A stretch of 64,000 nt of DNA from Aquibium sp. ELW1220 (GTDB lineage: Bacteria; Pseudomonadota; Alphaproteobacteria; Rhizobiales; Rhizobiaceae), in the NCBI RefSeq assembly GCF_030398385.1, contig NZ_JAOAOQ010000005.1, positions 186,001 through 250,000 of the forward strand, given 5' to 3'. Within the stretch, counting starts at the first letter, position 1; every line of letters starts with the position of its first letter. The notes beneath the pieces are model-generated. The model made no database searches. It was not told the origin of the DNA and worked only from the letters and a program-made list of their open reading frames with translations. Below, in pieces: positions 7,648 to 15,704 of this stretch. The translations under genes and the position numbers were made by a program.

Positions 7648-10038
7648 TCAGCCTTCCGGCTGTTTGCCGAACAGCTGCGCGATCGCCGCGGCAATCTGCT
7701 TTTCGCTATACGGTTTCGAGATTGCCGCCATGGCCGGCTCTCCCTCCAGGGAAAGCTGCTGACCGGATGCGATCAGGACCCGGAGGCGGGGGTGCTTGCG
7801 CTGTGCCGCATCGGCGAGATCCTGTCCGCTGCCATCGGGCAGTCCGAGGTCGACCATCAGGAGGTCGATCGAGCCGCCAGCGAGGATTCGTTCCGCCTCG
7901 GCGACGGTCATGGCCTGCTGCACCTCGTGGCCAAGGTCCTCCACCATGTCCACTGCCGTCACCAGGATCAATGGCTCGTCCTCGACGATCAGGACGCGCA
8001 GGCGGCGGGGCCGTTCGGCGGCCGGCTTCTTCGCGGGACCGAGCACCGACCGGATCTTCAGGCCGAGTTCGTCCCGCGAGTAGGGCTTGCTCAGGAGTTC
8101 GACATTCTCGTCGAGCTTGCCGCCGTGCACGATCGCGTTCTGGGTGTACCCCGATGTGAAGAGAACCTTGATCCCGGGAAACTGCCGCTGCGCGATCCGC
8201 GCCAGTTCGGGGCTCCGGAGTTTCCCAGGCATCACCACGTCAGTGAAGAGGAGGTCGATCGGCAGACCGCTTTCGACGATTGTCAGTGCGCTGTCGGCAT
8301 CCTTGGCCTTGACGACCTTGTAGCCGAGGTCTGAGAGCATGGCCACGACCGTGTCGCGTACATCCTCGTCGTCCTCGACGACGAGGATCGTCTCGCTGCC
8401 GCCGACCGGAGCACCGACCTTCTTTGGACGGGGAACGGTCTCGGGATCGGTCGAGCGCGGCAGGTACATCCGGATGGTCGTACCGTCTCCAGGCTCGCTG
8501 TAGATCTTGATGTGGCCGCCCGACTGCTTCACGAAACCGTAGACCATGCTGAGTCCGAGGCCCGTCCCCTGACCCTCTGCCTTGGTTGAAAAGAAGGGGT
8601 CGAAGGCCTGCCGCTGGACGTCTTGGGACATTCCGGGGCCATTGTCCGTGACCGCGATGACGACATACTGGCCGGCCACGACATCGGCATGCTCCCGGGC
8701 GTAGGCGTCGTCGAGGAAGCCGTTGCTGGCCTCGATGGTCAGCTTGCCCGGCCCGTTCAGTGCGTCCCGCGAATTTATGGCGAGGTTCAGCAGGGCGTTC
8801 TCGAGCTGGGTCGCATCGATCTCCGTGTTCCAGAGCCCGCCGGCGATCACGGTCTCGACCTCGACGGCCTCGCCGATCGCGCGGCGCAGCATGTCGTCCA
8901 TGGATCGGACGAGCTTGCCGATGTTGATCACCGTTGGTTGCAGGGGCTGGCGACGGCCGAACGACAGCAACTGTGACGCCAGCTTGGATCCGCGCGAGAC
9001 CCCGGCCAACGCGTTGCCGATCCTGGCCTGTGCGTGGTCATTGCCGGCGAGTTCCTTCGACAGTAGCTGCAGGTTGCCGCCGATGACCTGGAGGAGGTTG
9101 TTGAAGTCGTGCGCAATTCCGCCGGTCAGCTTGCCGATCGCCTCCATCTTCTGCGACTGGATCAGCTGCAGCGTGAGGGCTTCGCGTTCCGCGATTGCCC
9201 CCTCGACCTGCTCCGCAAGGCTGTCGTTGAAGGCCCGGGCGGCTTCTTCCGCCCTGAGGTCGTCCGTGATGTTGCGCGCTTCGATGACGGTTCCGATCCC
9301 GTTGCCGTTCTCGTCGCGGATCGGGCTGGCGGTGAAGCCCACGGGATAGAACGATCCGTCCCTGTGGACGAACACCTCGCGCCCCTGCACCTGCATCTCC
9401 CGGGGCAGCGCACGGTCGATGGCGCAATCCTCGATCGGGAAGGGGCGGCCATCGGGGTGCGTGTGATGAATCACGTCGTGAAGCGGTCGCCCCGTCGTCT
9501 CGCTGAGCGTGTAGCCAGTCATCTCCTCGGCGGCCTTGTTCATGTAGACGCAGTGCTGGCGGGTATCCATGAGGAACACCGCCATCATGGTGTTCTCCAG
9601 CACGGCGTTGAGCCGCCGGCTCGTCTGCACGAGCTGCCTCTCGGTCGCGACCCGCTCGGTCACGTCCTGAACCGCGGCGTAGAACAGCGCGGGTTCGCTT
9701 TCGTCCATCAGCTGCAGCCGGATCGAAGCATCGTAGTGCGTACCGTCTCTGCGCCGGTGCACGGTCTGGAAATCGACCTGCCTGGTCGAGCCGTCGAGCA
9801 GGGGCCGGATAAGCAGTTGAAAGGCTGCGCCGTCGAAGTCCGGTTTGATATCGAGAGGGGTCATGTCTCTCAGTTCGGCTGCAGAGTAGCCGAGATTTTC
9901 CTGCGCACCCGTATTGGCGAAGACGAACCGGAAATCGTCAGAGCGAAAAATGTAGACTTCGCTTGTAGAACTTTCGATCACGCGCACCAGGCGGTCCCGC
10001 TCCAGGCGGTACGGGTTCGCTTTCGTCATATCCGTCAC
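7648..10038 (-). CDS. Hybrid sensor histidine kinase, PAS-PAS-HisKA-HATPase-REC-REC
   Basis: A 796-residue soluble kinase without membrane segments. Two PAS domains (about 10-130 and 140-260, each ending in a PAC-like strand such as AAVQDVTERV) are followed by HisKA with the phospho-accepting His310 in GGIAHDFNNLLQ. The HATPase domain shows N418/N422, DNGPGM (465-470) and GTGLGLSMVYG (491-501). Two receiver domains end the protein, with phospho-acceptors D600 (LLFTDVVMPG) and D730 (LLMVDLGLPDG) and conserved lysines in SKPYS. No DNA-binding or other output domain is present and no response regulator gene is adjacent, so it probably feeds a distant phosphotransferase or regulator. No haem-binding PAS signature stands out, so the signal is unknown. 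It is convergent with the ABC operon and divergent from the cyclase gene. Confidence 0.93.
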   Translation of the reverse strand: MTDMTKANPYRLERDRLVRVIESSTSEVYIFRSDDFRFVFANTGAQENLGYSAAELRDMTPLDIKPDFDGAAFQLLIRPLLDGSTRQVDFQTVHRRRDGTHYDASIRLQLMDESEPALFYAAVQDVTERVATERQLVQTSRRLNAVLENTMMAVFLMDTRQHCVYMNKAAEEMTGYTLSETTGRPLHDVIHHTHPDGRPFPIEDCAIDRALPREMQVQGREVFVHRDGSFYPVGFTASPIRDENGNGIGTVIEARNITDDLRAEEAARAFNDSLAEQVEGAIAEREALTLQLIQSQKMEAIGKLTGGIAHDFNNLLQVIGGNLQLLSKELAGNDHAQARIGNALAGVSRGSKLASQLLSFGRRQPLQPTVINIGKLVRSMDDMLRRAIGEAVEVETVIAGGLWNTEIDATQLENALLNLAINSRDALNGPGKLTIEASNGFLDDAYAREHADVVAGQYVVIAVTDNGPGMSQDVQRQAFDPFFSTKAEGQGTGLGLSMVYGFVKQSGGHIKIYSEPGDGTTIRMYLPRSTDPETVPRPKKVGAPVGGSETILVVEDDEDVRDTVVAMLSDLGYKVVKAKDADSALTIVESGLPIDLLFTDVVMPGKLRSPELARIAQRQFPGIKVLFTSGYTQNAIVHGGKLDENVELLSKPYSRDELGLKIRSVLGPAKKPAAERPRRLRVLIVEDEPLILVTAVDMVEDLGHEVQQAMTVAEAERILAGGSIDLLMVDLGLPDGSGQDLADAAQRKHPRLRVLIASGQQLSLEGEPAMAAISKPYSEKQIAAAIAQLFGKQPEG

Positions 10039-10377
10039 ACCGTAATTTCGGGAAGAGAATGTCTCGCGCTATGATCGCTACCTATCTCTATTGACCGCGC
10101 AGGCAGGTCAAGACGCGGAGGCCTCCGCGGAGGCGCCGAAGCGGCCGGACCGGGCCTCTTCCCGGAGATATGTGGCCGCGAAGACACCATGCGAACGGGC
10201 TTGACCTTTCGGCTGCCTGGACCCTCAATGACACCGAAGTCCAGCCCCTGTCCGCATGCAGCCGTGCCGAGACGGATGGATGGCATCCGGGAACGTCCTT
10301 CGTCCGTTGCCTGCCGCCGCGGGCGGGCGACAGGCGGGACCGGAAAGAACCGGCAGCTTGCCGGAGAAGAGGTTGCC
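10039..10377. other. Intergenic region between divergent kinase and cyclase genes
   Basis: This 339-base gap must hold the promoters of the histidine kinase (minus) and the cyclase-YHS gene (plus). It is GC-rich for most of its length. The cyclase reading frame stays open back to 10189, but those residues look non-protein-like and lack a ribosome site. I see no RNA gene, clear promoter or repeat. Confidence 0.5.
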
Positions 10378-11043
10378 ATGGCGCCGATGAGCGATCCCCT
10401 CGATGCTCCAGCCGCTACGGTCGGGTTCATCGACCTTGCGGGATTCAGCGCGATCACCGACGTCTACGGAGATATCTCCGCAGTCGGTGTCATCGATCGT
10501 TTCGAGGCGCTGGTGAAGGCCGCCATTGGCGACGACGGGCACGTTATCAAATGGCTCGGGGACGGCGCCATGCTTTTGTTCCCGGATCCGGAATCGGCGC
10601 TCCTGGTGATGGGCCGCCTCATCCCGGCTTGCCGCGCGACACCTGAAATCCCGCTAACGCGGGTCTCGCTTCACCACGGAGCGGTGCTGGAACGGCGCGG
10701 CGACTATTTCGGTGCGACCGTCAACACTGCGTCCCGGATCAGCTCCTTGGCCGCTCCTGGACAATTGCTGGCGACGCAGCGCATCGCGGACGTGGCCGCG
10801 GCCACCGGCATCTCTGTCGCACCGCTGGGCGAGGTGTCCCTCCGATCGGTGTCAGGCAGGCTCCCGCTGTACTCGATCGAGATCGCGGCGTCTGTCGACC
10901 CCGATTGGATCGACCCGGTCTGCAAGATGCTGGCACCCTTCGCCGGCTTCGTGCGCCAGCATCCGGAGGGGCCTTGGTTCTGCTCGCCCGCTTGCGCAGA
11001 AGCCTTCCGCAAGTCACCCGAGACCTACATGGCAGCGCGCTAG
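10378..11043 (+). CDS. Class III nucleotidyl cyclase with C-terminal YHS domain
   Basis: A 221-residue soluble protein. Residues ~14-170 are a class III adenylate/guanylate cyclase catalytic domain. Both metal-binding aspartates are present (D19 in FIDLAGFS, D62 in KWLGDG), as are K58 for base recognition and N116 and R120 in VNTASR for the transition state, so it should be active. Residues ~178-217 form a YHS domain with C182 in DPVCKM and C202/C206 in FCSPAC, a small metal-binding (often copper or heavy-metal) module. ATG at 10378 has GGAGAAGAGG upstream. The fusion suggests cyclic nucleotide synthesis that responds to a metal; this is inference. The gene stands alone, followed on the opposite strand by a redox/metal-type operon. 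Confidence 0.85.
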   Translation: MAPMSDPLDAPAATVGFIDLAGFSAITDVYGDISAVGVIDRFEALVKAAIGDDGHVIKWLGDGAMLLFPDPESALLVMGRLIPACRATPEIPLTRVSLHHGAVLERRGDYFGATVNTASRISSLAAPGQLLATQRIADVAAATGISVAPLGEVSLRSVSGRLPLYSIEIAASVDPDWIDPVCKMLAPFAGFVRQHPEGPWFCSPACAEAFRKSPETYMAAR

Positions 11044-11064
11044 CCTCGTCCTGCCTCATGGCTC

Positions 11065-11604
11065 TCAGGCGCCTGTCGCCGCCTCGACCGTTTCGCTGCA
11101 GCCGTAGTAGCCGCGGTAACCGGCGTGCAGGCTGTCGCCGATCTCGAAGACCGCCGTGGCTTCCCGCTGCTCCGCGTCGGGGCCTTCAAGCGGCATGATC
11201 GACATGCGGATGGGGTCGGCGGTCAGGACCGTTCCCGCATCGGTTGCCTGCGCTTCCAGTACGACCAGATTGCCGTTCAGCTTGATGACAGCATCCGCCG
11301 GGCTCTCCGCCGTCCCGGAAACGAGGGCGAGAACCGGCCGTCCCGAACTCGTGTAGCGAAAGAGGCACTTGGGTCCTGCCCCCAGTGCTTTCTCGATCTC
11401 GGCATGGTTCAGCCGCGCCGGGTCGAGCGTCGGAATGTGCGCACCCTCGATCGCCTCCGCCGCAGGCAGGATGCGCGCGACATCCGCGTCGCGCGCCGGA
11501 TCGAACGCGGCGTCGGGAGCGCCGGAATCGCTGCAGCCGGAGACGAGGAGGAACGAGAGCCAGAGAGCGAGCGCCCCGAGCGGGTGAAACGGGATCCGGT
11601 GCAT
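11065..11604 (-). CDS. Putative lipoprotein in the cytochrome c/DUF305 operon
   Basis: A 179-residue predicted lipoprotein: the N-terminal hydrophobic segment ends in the lipobox LVSGC with C24 as the lipidated residue. The mature part contains a mixed sequence with isolated cysteines (KCLFRYT, YYGCSE) and no domain I can name with certainty. The ATG overlaps the DUF305 stop by one base (TGATG), so the two are translationally coupled. It is the last gene of a three-gene operon. A periplasmic role linked to the cytochrome is likely, but the function is unknown. Confidence 0.75.
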   Translation of the reverse strand: MHRIPFHPLGALALWLSFLLVSGCSDSGAPDAAFDPARDADVARILPAAEAIEGAHIPTLDPARLNHAEIEKALGAGPKCLFRYTSSGRPVLALVSGTAESPADAVIKLNGNLVVLEAQATDAGTVLTADPIRMSIMPLEGPDAEQREATAVFEIGDSLHAGYRGYYGCSETVEAATGA

Positions 11605-12056
11605 CAGTCGCGTGCCTCCAGATCGGCAGAAAGGTACTTCATCTCCGCGATCTCGCGCTCCTGCGCGGCGATGATCTCGTCTGCCAGCTTCCTGACCCGG
11701 GGATCGGAGATCTGCGCGCGCTCGCTGGTCAAGATGGCAATGGAGTGGTGGGGGATCATGGCGCGCATGTAATCGACGTCGTCCACCGTCGCCTGGCTAC
11801 GCACCAGCCACAGCGAACCGGCGAAGACGACCACCGCTCCGGCAAAGATCCCCAGATTGAGCGGCACGCTCTTGTACATCGACAGCATGAAGCCGAGCAT
11901 GATGAAGGCCATGGTCGCGCCCATCAGCAGAGCCATCCAAGCCCGCGTCTCGCTCCAGAACACGTGCTCGTAGGCGTAGGTGTTCAGATACATCAGACCG
12001 TACATAACGACCGTCGACGTGGCGATCATCGCTGCGAAGCGCCAGTAGGACATCAC
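11604..12056 (-). CDS. DUF305 domain membrane protein
   Basis: A 150-residue protein with three hydrophobic segments (about 5-25, 40-60, 68-85) followed by a short DUF305-type periplasmic or cytoplasmic domain. The hallmark DYMRAMIPHHSIAI contains the paired histidines of the family. DUF305 proteins often occur in copper and heavy-metal resistance clusters and the histidines and methionines are thought to bind metal. Two adjacent ATG codons begin the frame; the second is equally possible. It overlaps the cytochrome gene by four bases and the lipoprotein gene by one. Confidence 0.85.
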   Translation of the reverse strand: MMSYWRFAAMIATSTVVMYGLMYLNTYAYEHVFWSETRAWMALLMGATMAFIMLGFMLSMYKSVPLNLGIFAGAVVVFAGSLWLVRSQATVDDVDYMRAMIPHHSIAILTSERAQISDPRVRKLADEIIAAQEREIAEMKYLSADLEARD

Positions 12057-12643
12057 TCGTCTCCCGTCGTCTCAGGACGCACGGCCCGCTTCGCGCTGCC
12101 GTCCCCGGACCGCTCCAAGTCGCAACCGGCGGCCGCATACTGCTCCGGGGTCGTAGCGGGCAGCTGTTTCACGAAGGCTGCGATTCCCCACAGTGTCTCG
12201 TCGTCATCGCCTGGGCCGAAGGCCGGCATACCGCTCATCTTCGCGCGGTGCTTCACCGGCCAGAAGATTTCCGCCGTCTCACAATGCGCTGCAGCCTCCC
12301 TCAAATGCGGCGGTCGCGGCCGCATTCCGCTCGACCACAAGGTGCGCTCGACGCGCGGCTCCGCATGGCAGGGCCGGCAATATTCCCTGTGCTCGCCGGC
12401 TCCGGTCGCGAGCATGGCGTCCGAGATTTGGGACTGCACCGTTTCGGCGGCGGCGCGGCTCTCGAGGGACCTTCGGAACGTCGTGTCGAACACCGACCGC
12501 GTGAAGGAGGCGTGCTCCTCGGTCGTGGCGACATTGTAGCTGCCGCTGTAGGCGACGACGATGACCCTGCGCGCATCCAATGCGACCGTGGCCACGACCC
12601 CGGCGGCGAAAGGCGAAAATCCGGCTGTCTGTGATCGCTTCAT
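12053..12643 (-). CDS. Cytochrome c family protein
   Basis: A 196-residue protein with an N-terminal membrane anchor or signal segment (SPFAAGVVATVALDARRVIVV) and one haem-attachment site CRPCH (C89, C92, H93). MPAFGP (M139) supplies the probable second axial ligand. The segment YSGSYNVATTEEH is typical of a group of anchored c-type cytochromes found next to DUF305 and copper genes. ATG at 12643 follows GGAGGGAG with four bases spacing, a strong ribosome site. It is first in the operon with DUF305 and the lipoprotein. It likely transfers electrons in the periplasm; the partner oxidase or metal enzyme is not in the window. Confidence 0.85.
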   Translation of the reverse strand: MKRSQTAGFSPFAAGVVATVALDARRVIVVAYSGSYNVATTEEHASFTRSVFDTTFRRSLESRAAAETVQSQISDAMLATGAGEHREYCRPCHAEPRVERTLWSSGMRPRPPHLREAAAHCETAEIFWPVKHRAKMSGMPAFGPGDDDETLWGIAAFVKQLPATTPEQYAAAGCDLERSGDGSAKRAVRPETTGDE

Positions 12644-13061
12644 TCTGCTCCCTCCATTGAGGGGAACCACGCGCAGCCGCTGATGTTCCAAGAACAGATC
12701 GCCGCTCGTAAGCGGCCTTGACCTTCCAGTTTGTGGAAGCAGCAAGCATCGGGTTCGGCAATTCTGTGCGATGAAGATCAGCAGCGATCGGTTGGAGACT
12801 GCCTGCGCAGCTTCGCGCCGGCCTCGGCCAGTTGCTCCTCGATGGCTGATCGCCCCTCAGCTCGCTATCTGGCTCCTTGGACGGCCAGGATCCAAAGGAG
12901 CGATGACAGCCCCGACACGGCCCTCATCGTCGCGACTATCGCGCTGCTGAGAACTCGCTGGCCTACGGGGACCGCGGGACTTCGGACTGCGAACGTAGAT
13001 GTGCCTGTTCGCCCTGGCGTCGGAGCGTCGCCGTCGATCTGATCCGGCTTGCTGGGAAACA
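12644..13061. other. Gene-free gap between the cytochrome operon and tRNA-Arg
   Basis: These 418 bases contain the promoter of the cytochrome operon near 12650-12750 and the downstream flank of the tRNA. Short open frames exist on both strands (e.g. 12731-13042 and 12865-13062) but have no ribosome site, no recognisable domain and composition like random GC-rich DNA. I see no integrase, repeat or att-like copy of the tRNA end here. It may be remnant DNA. Confidence 0.4.
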
Positions 13062-13138
13062 TGGTGATCCCGACTGGATTCGAACCAGTGACCCTCAGAT
13101 TAGGAATCTGATGCTCTATCCTACTGAGCTACGGGACC
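13062..13138 (-). tRNA. tRNA-Arg (anticodon CCT)
   Basis: A full cloverleaf can be folded on the minus strand: acceptor GGTCCCG pairs with CGGGATC, the D-arm begins TAGCTC, the anticodon stem TCAGA/TCTGA encloses loop TTCCTAA giving anticodon CCT, and the T-arm is ACTGG-TTCGAAT-CCAGT. The discriminator base is A and CCA is encoded in the DNA (13062-13064). It reads AGG arginine codons, rare in this high-GC genome. Confidence 0.95.
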
Positions 13139-13149
13139 ACGCGCGCACC

Positions 13150-13177
13150 GTATAACGGGTTTGGGCGCGCAGGCCAA
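13150..13177 (-). promoter_or_regulatory. Probable sigma-70 promoter of tRNA-Arg
   Basis: On the minus strand TTGGCC and TTATAC are separated by 16 bases, with transcription expected to begin a few bases ahead of the tRNA 5' end at 13138. The fit to consensus is moderate. Confidence 0.4.
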
Positions 13178-13235
13178 GGGTTTCGCACGGCCTTGCCGGC
13201 CCGCTCGCGGCAGCCCGGGGAGCCAGATTGCGGGA

Positions 13236-14399
13236 TCAGGCGGCGAGCGCCGTCTCGGTCAGGCGCACCCAATAGGAGATCCCGTGCGGGATCGCCTCGT
13301 CATTGAAGTCGTAGCCGGGGTGGTGAAGGTTGGCGGTGTCGCCGTTGCCGATGAAGACGAAGGAGCCCGGCCGCGCCTCCAGCATGTAGGAGAAATCCTC
13401 TCCGCCCATCACGGCGGCCATGTTCGGCTCGACGTTCTGGGCGCCGGCCACCTCCGACGCGATCTTCACCGCGAAGTCGGTCTCCTCAGGGTGGTTGAAC
13501 GTGACCGGATAATTGGCGTCGTAGTCGACATGCGCCGTCGCGCCCCCCGCCTCGGCAATGCCCTGCACGATCGCCTTCATGCGCTTTTCGGCGAGTGCGG
13601 CGATGTCTTTGCGCAGCGTGCGGACGGTGCCGGCGATCTGCGCTGTCTCGGGGATGATGTTGTAGGCCTCTCCGGCGTGAAACTTGGTGACAGAGACGAC
13701 CAGCGCCTCAAGCGGATCGGTATTGCGCGACACGATCGTCTGCAGTGCCCCCACGATCTGGCTGGTGATGACGATCGGATCGACGTTTTGGTGCGGAAAG
13801 GCCGCGTGTCCGCCCTTGCCCTTGACCGTGATGGTAAACTCCGCCGTCGCAGCCATGATCGGCCCGGGCCGGGTGGCGAATTGGCCGACGGGCCGACCGG
13901 GCTCATTGTGCATGCCGAAGACGCGGCTGATGCCGAAGCGCTCCATCATGCCTTCCTTCACCATCACGGCGCCGCCGCCGCCGCCTTCCTCTGCCGGCTG
14001 GAAGATGACTGCGACCCGGCCGGCGAAGTTGCGCGTCTCGGCGAGGTACTTCGCCGCACCCATCAGCATCGAGGTGTGTCCGTCATGGCCGCAGGCGTGC
14101 ATCTTCCCGGGATTGGCCGAGGCATGCGCCACGCCGCTCGCCTCGGTGATCGGCAGCGCGTCCATGTCGGCGCGCAAGCCGATGGTCGGTCCATCACCGA
14201 GCCGCCCGTTGATGATGCCGACGATCCCGGTCCTGGCGATGCCGGTGACAACTTCGTCGACGCCGAATTCCCGCAGCTTTGCAGCCACGAAGGCCGAGGT
14301 CTCGTGAAGGTCGAAGCCCAGCTCCGGCGTGGTGTGGAGGTGGCGACGCCAGGCGGCGACTTCCTGCTGCATCTCGGCGGCACGGTTGAGGATCGGCAT
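13236..14399 (-). CDS. M20-family amidohydrolase (hippurate hydrolase type)
   Basis: A 387-residue metallo-amidohydrolase of the HipO/N-acyl-amino-acid hydrolase branch of peptidase family M20D. The motifs HACGHDGH (about residue 100) and QPAEEGGGG (about 135) supply metal ligands and the catalytic glutamate, and GGHAAFPH and MGGEDFSYM are typical later motifs. It removes an acyl group from an N-acylated amino acid or related amide in the cytoplasm; the substrate is not predictable. The ATG at 14399 gives the usual family length, and the open frame further upstream lacks family similarity. It is divergent from the D-Ala-D-Ala carboxypeptidase. Confidence 0.9.
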   Translation of the reverse strand: MPILNRAAEMQQEVAAWRRHLHTTPELGFDLHETSAFVAAKLREFGVDEVVTGIARTGIVGIINGRLGDGPTIGLRADMDALPITEASGVAHASANPGKMHACGHDGHTSMLMGAAKYLAETRNFAGRVAVIFQPAEEGGGGGAVMVKEGMMERFGISRVFGMHNEPGRPVGQFATRPGPIMAATAEFTITVKGKGGHAAFPHQNVDPIVITSQIVGALQTIVSRNTDPLEALVVSVTKFHAGEAYNIIPETAQIAGTVRTLRKDIAALAEKRMKAIVQGIAEAGGATAHVDYDANYPVTFNHPEETDFAVKIASEVAGAQNVEPNMAAVMGGEDFSYMLEARPGSFVFIGNGDTANLHHPGYDFNDEAIPHGISYWVRLTETALAA

Positions 14400-14562
14400 G
14401 TAGGGAACCCTGCTCCTGTTCGCTGGCCGTCCCGCCCGCCCCGCGCGATCGTGATCGGCATGGTTTTGCCATTCCCGCGCCACATGCGGTAAGTAGCAGA
14501 ACCGGGGATCGGCCGAATGGCCTTCTCCCGCAACCGTAGCGCAATTCCCGCTTGAGGCGAAA

Positions 14563-15687
14563 GTGAATTTGAACCGTGCCTTCCCGACGCTGACCGCCTG
14601 CGTCCTGTCTGCGCTCGTCGCGGCCGCGAGCCCGGCCGCCGCCGGCCCCTCGCTCGTCGTCGACCTCGATGGCGGTCGCGTGCTGTCGCAGCAGGATGCC
14701 TTCCAGCGCTGGTATCCGGCGTCGCTGACCAAGATGCTGACCGCCTATGTCGCGTTCCGCGCCGTGGCAGCCGGGGAGGTGACGCTGTCGTCGCCAGTGC
14801 GCATCACGAAGAACGCCGCGAAGGAGCCGCCGAGCAAGATGGGCTACCCGGTCGGTTCGGTGATGACCCTCGACAGCGCGCTGAAGATCATCATGGTGAA
14901 GTCGGCCAACGACGTCGCCACCGCCATCGGCGAGAGCATCGCCGGTTCGGAGAAGGGCTTCGCCGCGCGCATGAACGCGGAATCGCGGCGCCTGGGCATG
15001 ACCGGCTCGCACTGGGTGAACGCGCACGGCCTGCACCACGAGGGCCAATACACGACCGCCCACGATCTGGCCGTGCTGGCCGCCGCGATTCGCCGCGACT
15101 TCCCCGACCACGCGAGCTACTTCAAGCTGGAGGGCATCGTCGACGGCAAGTCAAAGATGACCAACCACAACGACCTGATCGGTCGCTTCGAAGGCGCCGA
15201 CGGCATGAAGACCGGGTACACCTGCCCGGCAGGCTTCAACCTCGTCGCCTCAGCCACGCGCGGCGGGCGCACGCTCCTGGCGGTGGTCATCGGCGAGCGC
15301 TCGTCGGAGGAGCGTGCGGTCAAGGCCGCCGACCTGCTGGCCGCCGGCTTCGGCAGGAGCGCGGCCGGTGCGCCGACGCTGGCGTCGATGGCGCCCGCGG
15401 GCGAGGGCCTCGACAAGACCACCAACATGCGCGACCGCATCTGCACCAAGGCCGCCTACAAGGCCCGCCTCGACGCCGGCGAGATCGACAGCCGGGGCCG
15501 GGTCATCGTCAGTTCGCCGCATCTGGCCGAGAAGCCGGCACGCGAGCCGGTGCTCGTGGCCGTCGGCCTTGGCGGCGCCACCGGCCCCCGCTCGCCCTAT
15601 GCGACGGACGAGGTCGAGTACGCCGACGTCCCCATCCCCACGCCCCGGCCCGATTATCCGCCGGTTGCGGCGAGCGCGGTCCAGTAG
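14563..15687 (+). CDS. D-alanyl-D-alanine carboxypeptidase (penicillin-binding protein, DacF-like)
   Basis: A 374-residue exported serine peptidase of family S11. After a signal peptide ([18 protein letters not shown]) come the three active-site motifs in order: S54-L-T-K57, S114-A-N116 and K216-T-G218. It trims the terminal D-alanine from peptidoglycan stem peptides in the periplasm. Translation begins at a GTG preceded by TTGAGG. The C-terminal ~100 residues are proline- and alanine-rich and replace the amphipathic anchor of larger homologues. The COG0523 GTPase gene follows after 17 bases, so they may share a transcript. Confidence 0.93.
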   Translation: MNLNRAFPTLTACVLSALVAAASPAAAGPSLVVDLDGGRVLSQQDAFQRWYPASLTKMLTAYVAFRAVAAGEVTLSSPVRITKNAAKEPPSKMGYPVGSVMTLDSALKIIMVKSANDVATAIGESIAGSEKGFAARMNAESRRLGMTGSHWVNAHGLHHEGQYTTAHDLAVLAAAIRRDFPDHASYFKLEGIVDGKSKMTNHNDLIGRFEGADGMKTGYTCPAGFNLVASATRGGRTLLAVVIGERSSEERAVKAADLLAAGFGRSAAGAPTLASMAPAGEGLDKTTNMRDRICTKAAYKARLDAGEIDSRGRVIVSSPHLAEKPAREPVLVAVGLGGATGPRSPYATDEVEYADVPIPTPRPDYPPVAASAVQ

Positions 15688-15704
15688 CAGCGAAAGACGA
15701 CGAC

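Noticed and set aside
12731-13042. A possible 103-residue gene in the gap before tRNA-Arg
   Set aside because: No ribosome site, no family resemblance, and frames on the other strand are equally open.
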